DNA of 64,000 bases from Erinaceus europaeus (taxonomy: Eukaryota; Chordata; Mammalia; Eulipotyphla; Erinaceidae), in the NCBI RefSeq assembly GCF_950295315.1, contig NC_080181.1, positions 38,469,375 through 38,533,374 on the forward strand, given 5' to 3'. Below are positions 33,865 through 44,711 of this stretch, in pieces. Position numbers and translations under genes: made by a program. Numbering within the stretch: position 1 is the stretch's first letter; the number at the start of each line of letters is the position of its first letter. The notes under the pieces were generated by a model. The model was not told the DNA's origin. It worked only from the letters and a program-made list of their open reading frames with translations, and did no database searches.

Positions 33865-34375
33865 GATTATCTTTTCAAATTTTGTATTACATTTTCTCAG
33901 ATAAAAGTGCTGTTTGTGAGTTTTATACTTTACATACTTTGATGATGATGTCCTTTTATTTATATTAGGGCTCAATATAAACATTTCTTGGGCTAAATGT
34001 AACCCACTGCCTTTTTTGTATAGATTGTGAATTAAAAAAACAAAGATTAGTATATGTATAATTGAAAAAATAACTTAAGAAGAATAATATCTTAGGATCT
34101 GTAGGAAAGATATAGCATTCAAATTTCAGTGTTCACAAATTACATTTCATTAGCAGGCAATTTGTTCACTGATACATTTTTTTTGTGGCTATGTACAGTT
34201 GTAACATCCTTTGCTCTGTAAAATGTGAAATATTTATTGTCTGGCCACTTACAGAAAAACGTTTTGGGAGATTTTTAAGGTTATTAAAATACTCATAAAT
34301 GCTATATTTCAGTTCTTAAGATTTTTTTTTATTTAATGAAGGGGGAGAGATGAGAGGAGGAACCTTGGGTATGTG
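33865..34375. other. unassigned sequence
   Basis: No recognised gene or repeat. Confidence 0.35.
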
Positions 34376-34377
34376 TA

Positions 34378-34590
34378 TTTCTATTTTTTTAAATTTATTT
34401 GTTATTGGATAGAGACAGAGAGAAATTGAGAGAGAAGGGGGAGATAGAGAGGAAGAGAGACAGAGAGAGACCTGCAGACCTGCTTCATGCCTGTCAAGCA
34501 AGTCCCCTGCAGGTGGGGAGCTGGGGCTTGAACTGGGTTCCTAACTGGTCCTTGCGCTTTGCACCATCTGCGCTTAATCCACAGCACCCC
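34378..34590 (-). repeat. SINE, minus orientation
   Basis: AGAGACAGAGAGAAATTGAG body, CCTGCAGACCTGCTTCATGCC, CCCTGCAGGTGGGGAGC, reversed B box and CTGCGCTTAATCCACAG. Confidence 0.85.
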
Positions 34591-34594
34591 TTCC

Positions 34595-35475
34595 TCCACT
34601 CCTCTCTCACACCCTTGTTTTCTCCTTTCTCACACCTGCTCCTTGCCTGGGCCCTTACACATGCATAATTACACTACTTTAAACAAACTTTCTCATTCTT
34701 ACAAAGAGAGGGAGGGGTTGCAGTGGTAGGTGTACATAGACCACTAAAGTTTCCTCTGATGCCAAGCCACTCCAATATGGTGTTAGAACGCTAAGTTGAC
34801 TGTATATACACTTCCCAGTGAATTCTCGCCATGGTCCAACATTTAAATTCTTTTTGCATTCATTTATTTTAGATACTTTGGTCAATTCTTAAAGTTTTAC
34901 TTATGAAAGTAAAATTTCAAACATTGTTGTAATTAAAAAATAAAAGATTTCAAGAGTGGCCACTGGGCATGACTTTAAAACAATCAAAGGTTTACTACAG
35001 GAAGGTGCAGAGGTACAGAATAGTATTATTTAGGTAGGCAAGATATGCAATTATCGACAGAAATAAGACTATGCAGGGCCCATGAATCCATAAGTTACCA
35101 GATTTCAGCTACACATGTACAAATTCTGGAACGATCAGCCATGGTGCCTCTTGCATGTAGGAAAGCAGAGAGCCGGAAGCATGGAGCACAAGAAAAGAGA
35201 GAGCCTGACTTCAGCCTGGCATGTACCTAAATCAGTTATAACATACCCACAATCCTTTGTGGGTTTGCTACAGTCTAACTATGTTTGTAGGCTGACATCA
35301 GCTGTATGTTAATCAAGTACCAAAATCCTATTCATGTGTTATGTCACAACAAAACATGAAAAAAATAAAGAAATAATACCAGGAAAATCTACTAAACATG
35401 GCTAGTTGTTTTTACTAAGCAATTTAAAACCTGGATAGCTATGTCTCTCTTTTTTAATTAATTTAATTTAAATTC
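34595..35475. other. unassigned; possible diverged LTR near 34960-35360
   Basis: The plus-strand segment ending TTATGTCACAACAAAACATG would begin TGTTTTGTTGTGACATAAC on the minus strand, which looks like an LTR start. I found no matching partner or target-site duplication, so this is only a suggestion. Confidence 0.25.
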
Positions 35476-35477
35476 TT

Positions 35478-35668
35478 TAAAAAATGTTTTATTTATTTAT
35501 TTGATAGAGACGGAGAGAAATCCAGAGGGAAGCAGAGATAGACACCTACAGCACTGATTCACCACTTGTGAAGCTATCCACTTGCATATAGGGGCTAGAG
35601 GCTTAAATCCAGGTCCTGGTTCAATGTAACATATGCTCTCAACCAGGTGAGCCACTGTCTAGACCCAA
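35478..35668 (-). repeat. SINE, minus orientation
   Basis: TTATTTGATAGAGACGGAGAG, CACCTACAGCACTGATTCACC and reversed head GTGAGCCACTGTCTAGACCC. Confidence 0.75.
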
Positions 35669-35669
35669 T

Positions 35670-35880
35670 AGCTATTTATCACAGACTGAGAACACTAGGT
35701 TAATAGGTGGAGGATAGAAGGCATTAAGGACCTAGTATACTTTAGTGGAGAAGGACTTAGATTTATGGTGGGGCTGGTATATAGTCAACTACTACCAGGA
35801 TATGAGAAATTGTACCCATGTGTCTGCAACTGTCCTATAAGATGCTATTCCCACCTATAAAATGATTTTTTAAAGTAGGG
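35670..35880 (+). mobile_element. probable old L1 3' end
   Basis: AAGGACCTAGTATACTTTAG, GAGAAATTGTACCCATGTGTC and a following A-rich end resemble the L1-end fragment at 14250-14390. Confidence 0.4.
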
Positions 35881-36204
35881 TTAAATCATTTTATCTGTTC
35901 TCCATATATGATAGTGCTTTCATGGTGCTTTCATGCTTTAATGTGCTTTCATTTTCAGCACTCATAATTTAGGCATCTCCTAGGCTTCTGATTATATTCA
36001 CCTTGAAATTGAAAAATGAAATTCTATAGAGCAGGATAATGGAGATTAATTTTTTATCTTTCTAATTTCTGCCTATTCAGTTAGTCTGTCAGCACATTTT
36101 ACTTTTAAAATTTATTTAAGTTGTATTTAGTTTGATAAATTAAGACCACAAGCATACAGATTCCAATTGGCAATTATCCTAATCTTTTTTAAATGAATTA
36201 AATG

Positions 36205-36290
36205 TAGAAACCAATTTTGTTACCTCATATTTTACAGAGAAAATGAGGATCAAAGGCATGTTTCTTAACTTCTGTAACAACTTGTTTTTT
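36205..36290 (+). repeat. possible MIR fragment
   Basis: TTACCTCATATTTTACAGAGAAAATGAGGATCAAAGGCA resembles, over two blocks, the mammalian MIR segment containing 'TTTTACAGATGAG' and 'GAGGCTCAGAGAG'. Diverged. The rest of 35880-36505 is unassigned. Confidence 0.4.
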
Positions 36291-36509
36291 AGATCCAAAA
36301 ATATTGAAGTGGAAACATGTACCTTTTTTCAACTTCAAAATGGTATGCTTTAGCTATGAATGGGAAAAGGCAGATCCTTATAGCTATATGTGAAATATAG
36401 AATGTATCAAAACATCTTTCCCAGGAGTTAAAGTTGTGTATCTCTTGAATTATGCCCACATAGTAATCCTTGCTAGATTGTCCTTTAAAAAAAAAAGTTT
36501 GTTCAGGCT

Positions 36510-36745
36510 GGGGTTATGACTTGCCCTGCCAATTCCCATGTCCAGCATAGAAGCAATTACAGAAGCCAGAACTCCCACCTTCTGCATCCTAAACATAATT
36601 TTTGGTCAATATTCTCAATGGGGGATAATTTTGATAGGGGGAAGATGACTTACAGGCTCTGAACTCTAAAACTTAGAGAGATAAGAGGAAAAAAGGAAGT
36701 AGTTACAGAAGTAGTTATTCAGAAGTAGTTACAGGTGTAGATGTG
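36510..36745 (+). mobile_element. L1 3'UTR fragment plus short direct repeats
   Basis: TAGAAGCAATTACAGAAGCC and CCCACCTTCTGCATCC belong to the terminal L1 3'UTR block. 36695-36740 has three GAAGTAGTTA repeats. Confidence 0.7.
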
Positions 36746-39062
36746 ACTTTATGTTAAGTGAGATAAGTCAGAAAGACAAAGATGAGTATGGGATGATCCC
36801 ACTCAAAAACAGAAGTTGAGAAAGAACAGAAAGGAAATTCAAAGTAGAATCTGACTGAGTTGGGAGTATTGCACCAAAGTAAATATCTCTCGGTGGAGGA
36901 TGAGGGTAGAGTTTCAGCTTCTTATAGAGGGGAGTGAGGAGGGACAGGACCATTGGAGGTAGTAACAGTGTTAATATACACTCCTATTAACTTATAGTCT
37001 TACAAATCACTACATAATCAATATGAGAGAGGGGAAAATGGTTGAATGTTTTAAGTCTTTTGACGCACAGGCCCCAGTTCTGAGAATATATTCCTTTAAT
37101 CAAAGCCATTAAGATTTCAAATTGGCAACCTGATTGAATTTTAACAGTGTACATTTCTAATAATGAATTTCTCTTTCAAATATTAAATAACCTATAATTA
37201 CCAGTGAGAACAGAAGCAATTGTTTGTATCACAGTGTAAGATACAACTATATGTAATTAGCATTAGTGGACATAAATTATGGTGAAGTCTTGCATGATAC
37301 AGAAAAATCCAAACAATGGGATTTTCAAAGTAAAACAAATTTTAAAATATCTTGGTTATAATATCTACTGCTGTCTTAAACCCTAAGACAGTAGGAACCT
37401 TCCCTATTCTCTAGAAAATACATATTTCTCCTAGTCCTGGAACCCTTGGGGTGGGGATGGCTTTCCTGCATGCTTCTCTTGGTTTATACCAATTGATACT
37501 GCATCTGCCCAGCTTAACTTAATCAATGCAGCCAGTACCACCTCAATGTGTTTCATTTTGGATTGTGTCCAGAGACACCAGCTATGAGATGTCAATCCTT
37601 TAGCTCCATTACTCTGGAGAGATCTTTCCTAGATCATAGGACCCTTAATTCAACTTTGTCTGGTGCACTTCCTAACAAAGCCACAGCAACTAAATATGGA
37701 CTAGGGCCTAAGAGATAGAGCACTTGGGCACATGTATCCATAACATAGGAAAAAATATATACCTTAAGGCAAAGTGTATAACAGTTTACAGTGACCCAAT
37801 AAAAGCAGCAAACAAATAGAATGACTTAAAAAATACATCATAAAGTACCTAGTCAAATAGTTTCTACTTAGACCTAGATACATCTAATTCCTAGTTCACT
37901 TCCTTCAACCATCCAAGGCTAACCTTGTCAGACAAAGTAAAGACTAAAAAAGCTGGATAAGGGAAAGAGATCAGCATACTTTAATGGTTGCTCTTTTGGT
38001 TACTACTAAGTTACCCCATGATCCAAAGCCCTACTCAGGGAATCCTGGGATTCCCACACAGACATGATACACCTAGACTTCTAACAGTTCCCTTTCTCCA
38101 CTGTCACTGATCATCTCCATTAAGAACAACATTGTGTACCCCTATTTGGGCATGTATAGGATCTTGCCTCCTATGAGGATCAACAATGGTAGAGACAGCT
38201 CCATTCTTCAAAGGGAGGTTGAACAAAATATGCTACCTTCCCAAGAAGATGGTCCTGAAATTAGTATAGCCTAGAATGTTCCTAGTTATGATCACAGAAT
38301 GCAAGCTCAGACCTACAGGGATATATAGAGAGGTTACACAGGCTCCTACAACAAATATGGGCCCCAGATCAAATCCATGGGGTTTACAGTTAAAAATATC
38401 TATATACTTTTCCCATATTTGGGAGTTGCTTTCTTCCCTGATCCAGGTTTCTAGTCCTATTTACAACTCTGACACCATCTCCCTCTCAGATAATACCTTT
38501 GGTCCCCCTGCATCTTAGCTGTCAGGCTCAGGCAAATATTAGTAAAGTCATGGGCCCCTTGGAATATACCTAAAATAGACCTACTAGGTTTATTCACAAT
38601 GGGGAACCCAAATCTTCATCTGCAATATTCTTGTCTTTAGGTTCCTGATTATTTAGCAATTTGTTCTGCTTTATATCTTAATGCTTCTTCAGCCACCAAA
38701 TTACAGATGCTACCATGAAACCAGCCTGACTTCTCTGGCCAGAGGACCTCACCAATGTGTCCTAGAATCCTACTTCCTTAGATCCCAGCCCCCCTAGGGT
38801 AAGAGAGAGACAGGCTGGGAGTATGGATCAACCTGCTAATAACCATGTTCAGCAGAGAAGCAATTACAGAAGCCAGACCTCCCACCTTTTGCACCCCATA
38901 ATGATCCTGCATCCATACTCCCAGGGGATAAAATTAGGAAAGCTTTCAAGGGAGGGGATGGGATATGGAGCTCTGGTGGTGGGAACTATGTGAAACTGTA
39001 ACCCTCTTATCCTATGCTCTTGTCAATATTTCCATTTTATCAATAAGTTAATTAATTAAATG
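36746..39062 (+). mobile_element. 5'-truncated L1 with very long 3'UTR
   Basis: Begins in the last ORF2 codons (AAGTGAGATAAGTCAGAAAG, GGGATGATCCCACTC), then about 2.3 kb of 3'UTR to an A-rich end near 39062. It contains the same module order as the reversed copy at 18430-20560 and the shorter one at 23036-24400, including the terminal block with AATTACAGAAGCCAGACC. Confidence 0.8.
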
Positions 39063-39069
39063 TTTTTAA

Positions 39070-39265
39070 AAAGTATGTAAGAGAAGATGGAACCATAGAG
39101 AAAAATGGGCATATATAATAGCTCCTATCTATGACTTTGAGTGAACTACTGTAGCTTCCAGTGGAGGTAATGGGGATACAGAACTCTGGTGGTGGAAAAA
39201 GTGCAGAATTATAACCCTATTATCTTATAATTTTGTGGATAAATATTAAGTCACTAATAGGTATT
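39070..39265 (+). mobile_element. L1 3'UTR fragment
   Basis: GATACAGAACTCTGGTGGTGG and TAACCCTATTATCTTATAA duplicate the final L1 3'UTR segment of the neighbouring element. Confidence 0.6.
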
Positions 39266-39280
39266 TAAAAGTGTCTTCAG

Positions 39281-40374
39281 GGGTGGAGCCAAGATGGTGA
39301 CTTTGGCCTGAGCTCTGCCAGAAGGCTGCTTCAAAACTAGGAAGTTCAGGTAAGGGTAGGAATTCTGGGTCAGTAGTGGGAGAGGGGTGTGCTGGGTGGG
39401 CAGACAAGAACTAAAGAATAGTCCTATAATTCATATTTCTGCTGGCAAATGGAGACCAAAAAGGGGAAAGGGGAAAAGGAGTCAGGGAGATTCACTGGGG
39501 GTTTTTTGTTTTGCTAGTTCCCAACCCCCCACAACAGCTACTCCTGGTAGGACACCTGTGGAGGGAATTTCTTTAGCAAGATTCCTGGATCAGCAGGCGT
39601 GTTTTTCAAATGTGTGTCATTCAAAAGACTTGAAGGTAGCAGTAACTCTGAGTGACAGACTACCTAACCAATAAAGGCTTCAATATTGCTTGGTATTTCA
39701 TTCCAGGATGTTTTTCAAAAGACACTGAAGGTAGTAAGAACTCTATCTGAGTGACAGAATACTTGACCAATCAGAGCCTTTGTCTTGCCTGGGGTAGGGC
39801 ACCTGTGTTTTTCTGCTAATGCTTGAGTTTGTCTGATATATATCTCTTACAATTGCTTATTATTAGCTTGCTTTAGGAAAGAGACAAAGCTGTGTGGAGC
39901 CAGTCTGTACTGCTTCAATCTGCAGACTGACAGGGAATTTTATTCTATTATCATTATTACTTATGCTTGTCTCGTTTCCCCTCTCTCCAACTTGAGCAGA
40001 AGTAGTCATTGCTGCTTCTTCCACTGATAGGTGGTTGGGTGTTCTACACATTCTAGGAGAGACTTGCCCCCTCTCTCTTTTCTCTACTCTCTTTTTCTTT
40101 CCTTAAAGCTGATCTGAAAAATCTCTTTCCTTTCACTTTTTTTTGTCTTTCTTTTTTATTCACTGGTGCTCATTCATGAATTATCTTGTAGAAGAAGTCT
40201 GACTGAGAGTAGATTCTTTCTTCTTCTCTTTCTCTCCCTGTGTCTATCTTCTCATCCACTTCTGTACATGTTCTCACCCCTGGTACTATCAATAGAATGG
40301 GGAATGAGGATGGAAAAGGCTCATTCACCAATCTTCCAATCAAGATTCCTTTTCTGATATCTATTCTTTCCCCC
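39281..40374 (+). mobile_element. L1 5'UTR of a different subfamily
   Basis: Starts GGGGTGGAGCCAAGATGGTG, a typical L1 5' start but unlike the CCGGAAGATGGCG type (4896, 30692, 58662) and unlike the young TGGGCGGAGCTACGAG type (44078). A later part (about 40080-40240) shows related CTTTCACTTTTTT and GTCTGACTGAGAGTAG segments. Confidence 0.65.
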
Positions 40375-40455
40375 AATGAGGGAGAGAGACAGAAAGACAC
40401 CTGCAGTCCTGACTCACTACTCATAAAGCTTTCCCCCTATAATGTGTGTACTTTA
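40375..40455 (-). repeat. SINE fragment, minus
   Basis: AGAGAGACAGAAAGACACCTGCAGTCC and CTCATAAAGCTTTCCCC. Confidence 0.55.
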
Positions 40456-40465
40456 ACCAGGTACA

Positions 40466-40805
40466 TTGCCGGTGGGAATGCAAACTGGTACAATCCTTTT
40501 GGAAGATTCTATGAAGAGTCTTTAATTAAATAAAAATGGAATTACCGCATGATACATCAATACCCTTTAGCCATTTATCCAAAGACATGCAAATGCTGCT
40601 TTCATAGCTGTATTATTAATGGTTGCCAAAGAGAGGAAGTAGATTAAATGTCCATTAACAGATGACTGGGAAAAAAAGTTATTGGATTTAGACTCCATGG
40701 AATACTTACTACTCAGCAATAAAAAAAAATGTTGTTTCCTTTAGGAGAAAATGGATGGAACTGAAAGTAGTTATGCTTAGTGAAATAAGAGATGATAGTT
40801 ACTAG
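40466..40805 (+). mobile_element. L1 ORF2 3' fragment, host of the LINE insertion (left part)
   Basis: GCCGGTGGGAATGCAAACTGG to AGTAGTTATGCTTAGTGAAATAAG is the L1 ORF2 C-terminal region. It is interrupted at 40806 and continues at 43893 with ACATGTGGAATCTAGAG, the expected following L1 sequence. Confidence 0.8.
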
Positions 40806-40816
40806 ACAGACTCACT
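40806..40816 (+). repeat. target-site duplication of LINE copy B (left)
   Basis: ACAGACTCACT, matching ACAGGCTCACT at 43882-43892 in 10 of 11 positions. Confidence 0.85.
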
Positions 40817-43800
40817 TCTTCTAGCGTTTGCCCTTCTTCTGTAGCCAGTCAACAGTGTCTGGTTGAGCCTGATGTAAAGTTTCGAGACCTCCTTTGAATC
40901 TGGAGAGGTGGCAGTCGTTGACTATGTGGGTCATAGTCTGTCTGTAGCCACAGGGGCAGTTTGGGTCATCTCTGGCTCCCCAGCGATGGAACATAGCGGC
41001 ACACCGGCCATGGCCTGTTCAATAGCTATTGAGGAGGGCCCAATCATAACGTGCTAGGTCAAAGCCGGGTTGACGCTTGCAGGGGTCTGTGATGAGGTGT
41101 TTGTTCTTTACCTCAGCTGACTGCCAACTCTGTTTCCAAGAGTCTGGAACAGAGAAGTTCAGTGTAGGCATAGGGAACCAGATTGGGTGACGAGACGTCA
41201 AGCGTTGGACAGGGTGGGTGAAGATATCCACGTATATTGGCAGGTCCGGTCGAGCATAGACGTGGGAAATGAACTTAGATGATGCCGCATCCCGACGAAT
41301 ATCTGGCTGAACGATGTTGCTAAGAACTGGCAGCCATGGAACCGGGGTGGAACGGATGGTTCCAGAAATTATCCTCATGGAGGAATATAATTTGGAATCA
41401 ACCAAGTGGACATAGGGGCTACGGAACCATACTGGGGCACAGTATTCTGCAGTGAAATAGCATAATGCCAGAGATGATGATCATAGTGTGGAAGCGCTCA
41501 CGCCCCATGAGGAGCTGGCCAGTCTTGCAATGATGTTATTCCTCGTGCCCACCTTTGCTGCAGTTTTTATGAGATGTTTGTGAAATGACAGAGTGCGATC
41601 GAGAGTAACACCAAGATAGACTGGCTGGGCTTCATGCCGGATTCTCATATCACAAAGCTGCACATTAAGCTCACGCGAGGCCGAGGCATGGTGTAGATGG
41701 AAAACAGATGATACCGTTTTTGCAGTGCTAGGGATTAGTCGCCATTTTTTACAGTAATCAGATATCAGAGACATGTCTTTCAAGAGTGTTTCCTCGAGGA
41801 TGTCGAACTTTGATGCCTGAGTTGCACAGCAGATGTCATCGACATAGATGAACTTCCTTGAAGAAGTTTCTGGGAGGTCATTGATGTAAATATTAAATAG
41901 CCTAGGAGCCAGGACAGAGCACTGGGGGAGGCCACTTGAGACAAGTCTCCATCTGCTAGACTTGTCACCCAGATGCACCCAGAATCTTCTGTTTTGGAGA
42001 AGAAACTATATAGTGTTGGCCACCCATGAAGGCAGGCATCTTGAGATCTTGACTAGGAGACCGCGGTGCCAGACCGTGTCATAGGCTGCTGTGAGATCAA
42101 CAAAGACAGCACCCGTCTTTAAATTCTTCTGGAATCCATTTTCAATGTAAGTTGAGAGGGCCAGGATTTGTTCGCAGGTAGATCTTCCTGGGCAGAAACC
42201 AGCTTGGGTGGGTGATAGGAATTTCTCTGTAAGAGGAGAAATAAGTGACAGAAGCAGCCTCTCAAGGAGTTTGTAACACACCGAGAGGAGAGAAATTGGT
42301 CTATAGCTGGTGGCCAGTGTTGGGTCTTTCTTTGGTTTCAAAACTGCAATTATCTTTGCACGACACCAAATTTGGGGCATAGATTCAGATTCCAAGATTT
42401 GGGACAGGAATGAAGTGAGCCACTTCTTTGCCGCGGGGCCCAAGTTAAGAATGAGTTCTGGGTTGATGTTATCATAGCCAGCAGCCGTTCCTGGTTTAAC
42501 CCTCTTCAAAGCATCCTCCAGTTCAGACAATGTAAAGGGAGAGAGTTTTGGAGATGGACAAGACAAACGGAGGTGGGATGACCACCCATGGGAAATTTCT
42601 CTTTTCCAGACTGGGTCGTGCTAAGGCATGATCAACTTGAGTTAGGTGACTGGCCACTGAGTTTGGAGATACGGGAGGATGGGAGACAGGAGCGGGTTGG
42701 CTACCGGCACCCAGACTATGAAGAAGCTTCCAGGCCTTCCTACTTGAGTGGGTGAAGTTCAGACTTTCCGTGAGTTGCTGCCAGCAGGCTTGGCATGCTG
42801 CATCCAGGGAGGCAATGAGATGGTCAGCCACATCTGGGTCGCCCGACTCATTATACTGCTTTAGTAGTTGCTCGCATTCAGCATCAAGACAAGGCGTATA
42901 GTTAGCACGTCTCCCACGAGGAATGGATTGGGAAGCTGCTTTGAAGATGGCTTGGCAGAAGCGCCTGTAGGATTCTTCAGAGGGGATAGAGTTAATTGGA
43001 ATTACAGGAATAGATTTGTTGGTGAGATCACTGAACAGATACCAGTTTGCTTTCTGAAAGTTCCATCTTAGTTTCTCCTAGCACAGAATCAGTGGGAGCT
43101 GGAGACCAATGTGGATGATAGCTGGGCGGTGATGACTGTGCGGGAAGATCTTGAGAACTTGTCTTGTAGCGGGAAAGGCTTGGCCGTTGACTGTGCTAAT
43201 CCAGCACAGGTCAGGTGACGAGTCTTTATTCCATCTAGCACTGTGAAAAGAGCCTGGCTGTTTGGGATCGTATAATAGGGAGAGGTCATTCGCTGAAGCC
43301 CAGTCAGCTAAGATAGAGCCGTCAGCACGAGTGGAGGAATATCCCCAGTCTTGGTGATGACTATTAAAGTCTCCAACGTAAACAACGAGGCAGGACCTCA
43401 TTATCCCATGAGGCACTGGGAGGCTTATATACGTTGACGAGCTGAATAGTTCCAATAGTAATGGAGTCGCAGAAGGTCGAAGAGGCCGTATAGTAAACAT
43501 CCGCAAGACACGATTTGGCGTAGATGGCTCGGCCGTGTTTAGGATGGAGATTATAGCATAATAAATCGAATCCACTGATGGTGAATCGAGCAGCTTCATC
43601 AACTGCTATATGTGTTTCTTGTAGGCAAATAACATCTGCCTGATGCTGTATCGCCAATTGACCAATAAGAACGTGTTTGACAAAGGACAGCCCCTCAACG
43701 TTAAGTTGGAGGACTCGAAGAGCAGGGCCAACAGCTTGAAAGCTGTCAGGAGCTGCTTGTTGCTGGCTTTGAAAGTGACTGGGATCCATGTGGATTCAGT

Positions 43801-43881
43801 CTGCTAGGAAGGATCGTCAGTTTCCCCAATGAATGGGTACTCACGGGATGCACCATGGGAAGTTCGATCCAATGCAACCCA
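40817..43881 (-). mobile_element. non-L1 LINE copy B, near full length (about 3.07 kb)
   Basis: Read on the minus strand. The 5' end GGGTTGCATTGGATCG is at about 43880. It has a 92-nt 5'UTR and one long ORF. The 3' end CAAACGCTAGAAGAAG lies next to the left target duplication. No poly(A); the tail is an AAG/GAA microsatellite. The whole element sits in an old L1 3' end. It is the most complete member in the window and a template for recognising copies A, C, the mini-derivative and the 19-bp remnant. Clade assignment (Jockey/RTE-like, invertebrate-type) is from memory of motifs, not a search. Confidence 0.92.
40834..43789 (-). pseudogene. non-L1 LINE ORF: APE endonuclease, reverse transcriptase, CCHC tail (broken)
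   Basis: Start codon at 43789 (MDPSHFQSQ). Endonuclease: VICLQETH, VYVGDFNSHHQDWG, SARW and PHSHHRPA. RT: SYRPISLLSVCYKLLERLL, QAGFCPGRST, FVDLTAAYDTVWHR, GLPQCSVLAP (the usual Gly is Cys) and catalytic YVDD (codons at 41835-41846). C-terminus: a CxC-x7-H-x4-C zinc motif ending HIVNDC. Lesions: a frameshift after SWDNEVLP, TAG after LILC, a frameshift before KLSPFTLSEL, TAG after WVANTI (about 42010), a TGA at a decayed CpG (about 41489) and another stop after LLNSY. The family normally encodes a single ~950-1000-residue polyprotein; that size is my inference. Confidence 0.9.
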
Positions 43882-43892
43882 ACAGGCTCACT
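43882..43892 (+). repeat. target-site duplication of LINE copy B (right)
   Basis: ACAGGCTCACT; partner at 40806-40816. Confidence 0.85.
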
Positions 43893-43985
43893 CACATGTG
43901 GAATCTAGAGAACTGACACACATGAACTATACCCTGTAGTCTTACTGTCTTATAAACAACTATTAGTGACAAATAAAAAAATGAG
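43893..43985 (+). mobile_element. L1 3' fragment (right part of the interrupted host L1)
   Basis: CACATGTGGAATCTAGAGAACTG and a short 3'UTR ending ACAAATAAAAAAATG, the continuation of 40466-40805. Confidence 0.75.
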
Positions 43986-44064
43986 GGGAGTACTAGAGAT
44001 GGTATCATCTAAAAAGTGATAAAAATGATACCATCTTTTTAAATGATATCATTTAAAAAGACAT

Positions 44065-44077
44065 AGAATACTGTATG
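44065..44077 (+). repeat. target-site duplication of young L1 (left)
   Basis: AGAATACTGTATG, repeated exactly at 50335-50347. Confidence 0.92.
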
Positions 44078-44711
44078 TGGGCGGAGCTACGAGCAGCAGA
44101 TCACTTTCTCTCCTCTCCTCTCCTCTCCCGGATCAACTAGGAATACCAAAGGAGACCACCCGGACCGAAACAAGACAGGACTAGAATGACCACAGAAACC
44201 CAGTAAATCACCCATGAGTACAAACACGCGTGGCTGGTGACAGAGAGGAGAGAGGGGCCTAAGGAGAGATTAAGTGACTGCTAACAGTTCGACAGTTTGT
44301 CAGTGGAGACACCACCTCCAGTCTGCTCCACCAACAAGAGGACAGCTGAAGGGAGGAAAGGACTCCCCAGAGACTCAGAAGTACAACTCTGAGTCTACAT
44401 TGCTACTACCCTCAGAATCTGGAGCAGCAACAGGGAGGGACACCAGGGGACAGAGATCTAACCAGGAAACTCAGGAGAAGACCAATACCTCGGTGGCATA
44501 GCTGAAGGGCTGTGAAAGTCTCTTTGCATAACCACTGGATTATCTCTGCCACACCCTGCTTTATCTCTTGATCAGGAGTCATTGATTAAGCCAAGAAGCC
44601 TACTGATAGTTTAAAAGCCCTCAGGCTACCATAGCCTACAGGGGAAAAAAAAAGGCTTTTACACCACTGAACTCCAACTCAGGGATTGAAAAAACTGTTA
44701 ACTTATATAAA
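44078..44711 (+). promoter_or_regulatory. 5'UTR/promoter region of the young L1
   Basis: A 634-nt leader starting TGGGCGGAGCTACGAGCAGC, with a CTCTC-rich block at 44105-44130. It does not resemble the 1.6-kb, two-module leader of the older L1s. Promoter function is expected from the position in L1 but is not shown by the sequence. Confidence 0.65.

Noticed and set aside
34960..35360. Definite solo LTR
   Set aside because: Only an LTR-like start is visible; no second copy or target duplication supports it.
40817..43881. BovB (the usual horizontally moved LINE)
   Set aside because: RT motifs (DLTAAYDTVW, GLPQCSVLAP, YVDD) and the CCHC tail do not match the BovB pattern as I know it.
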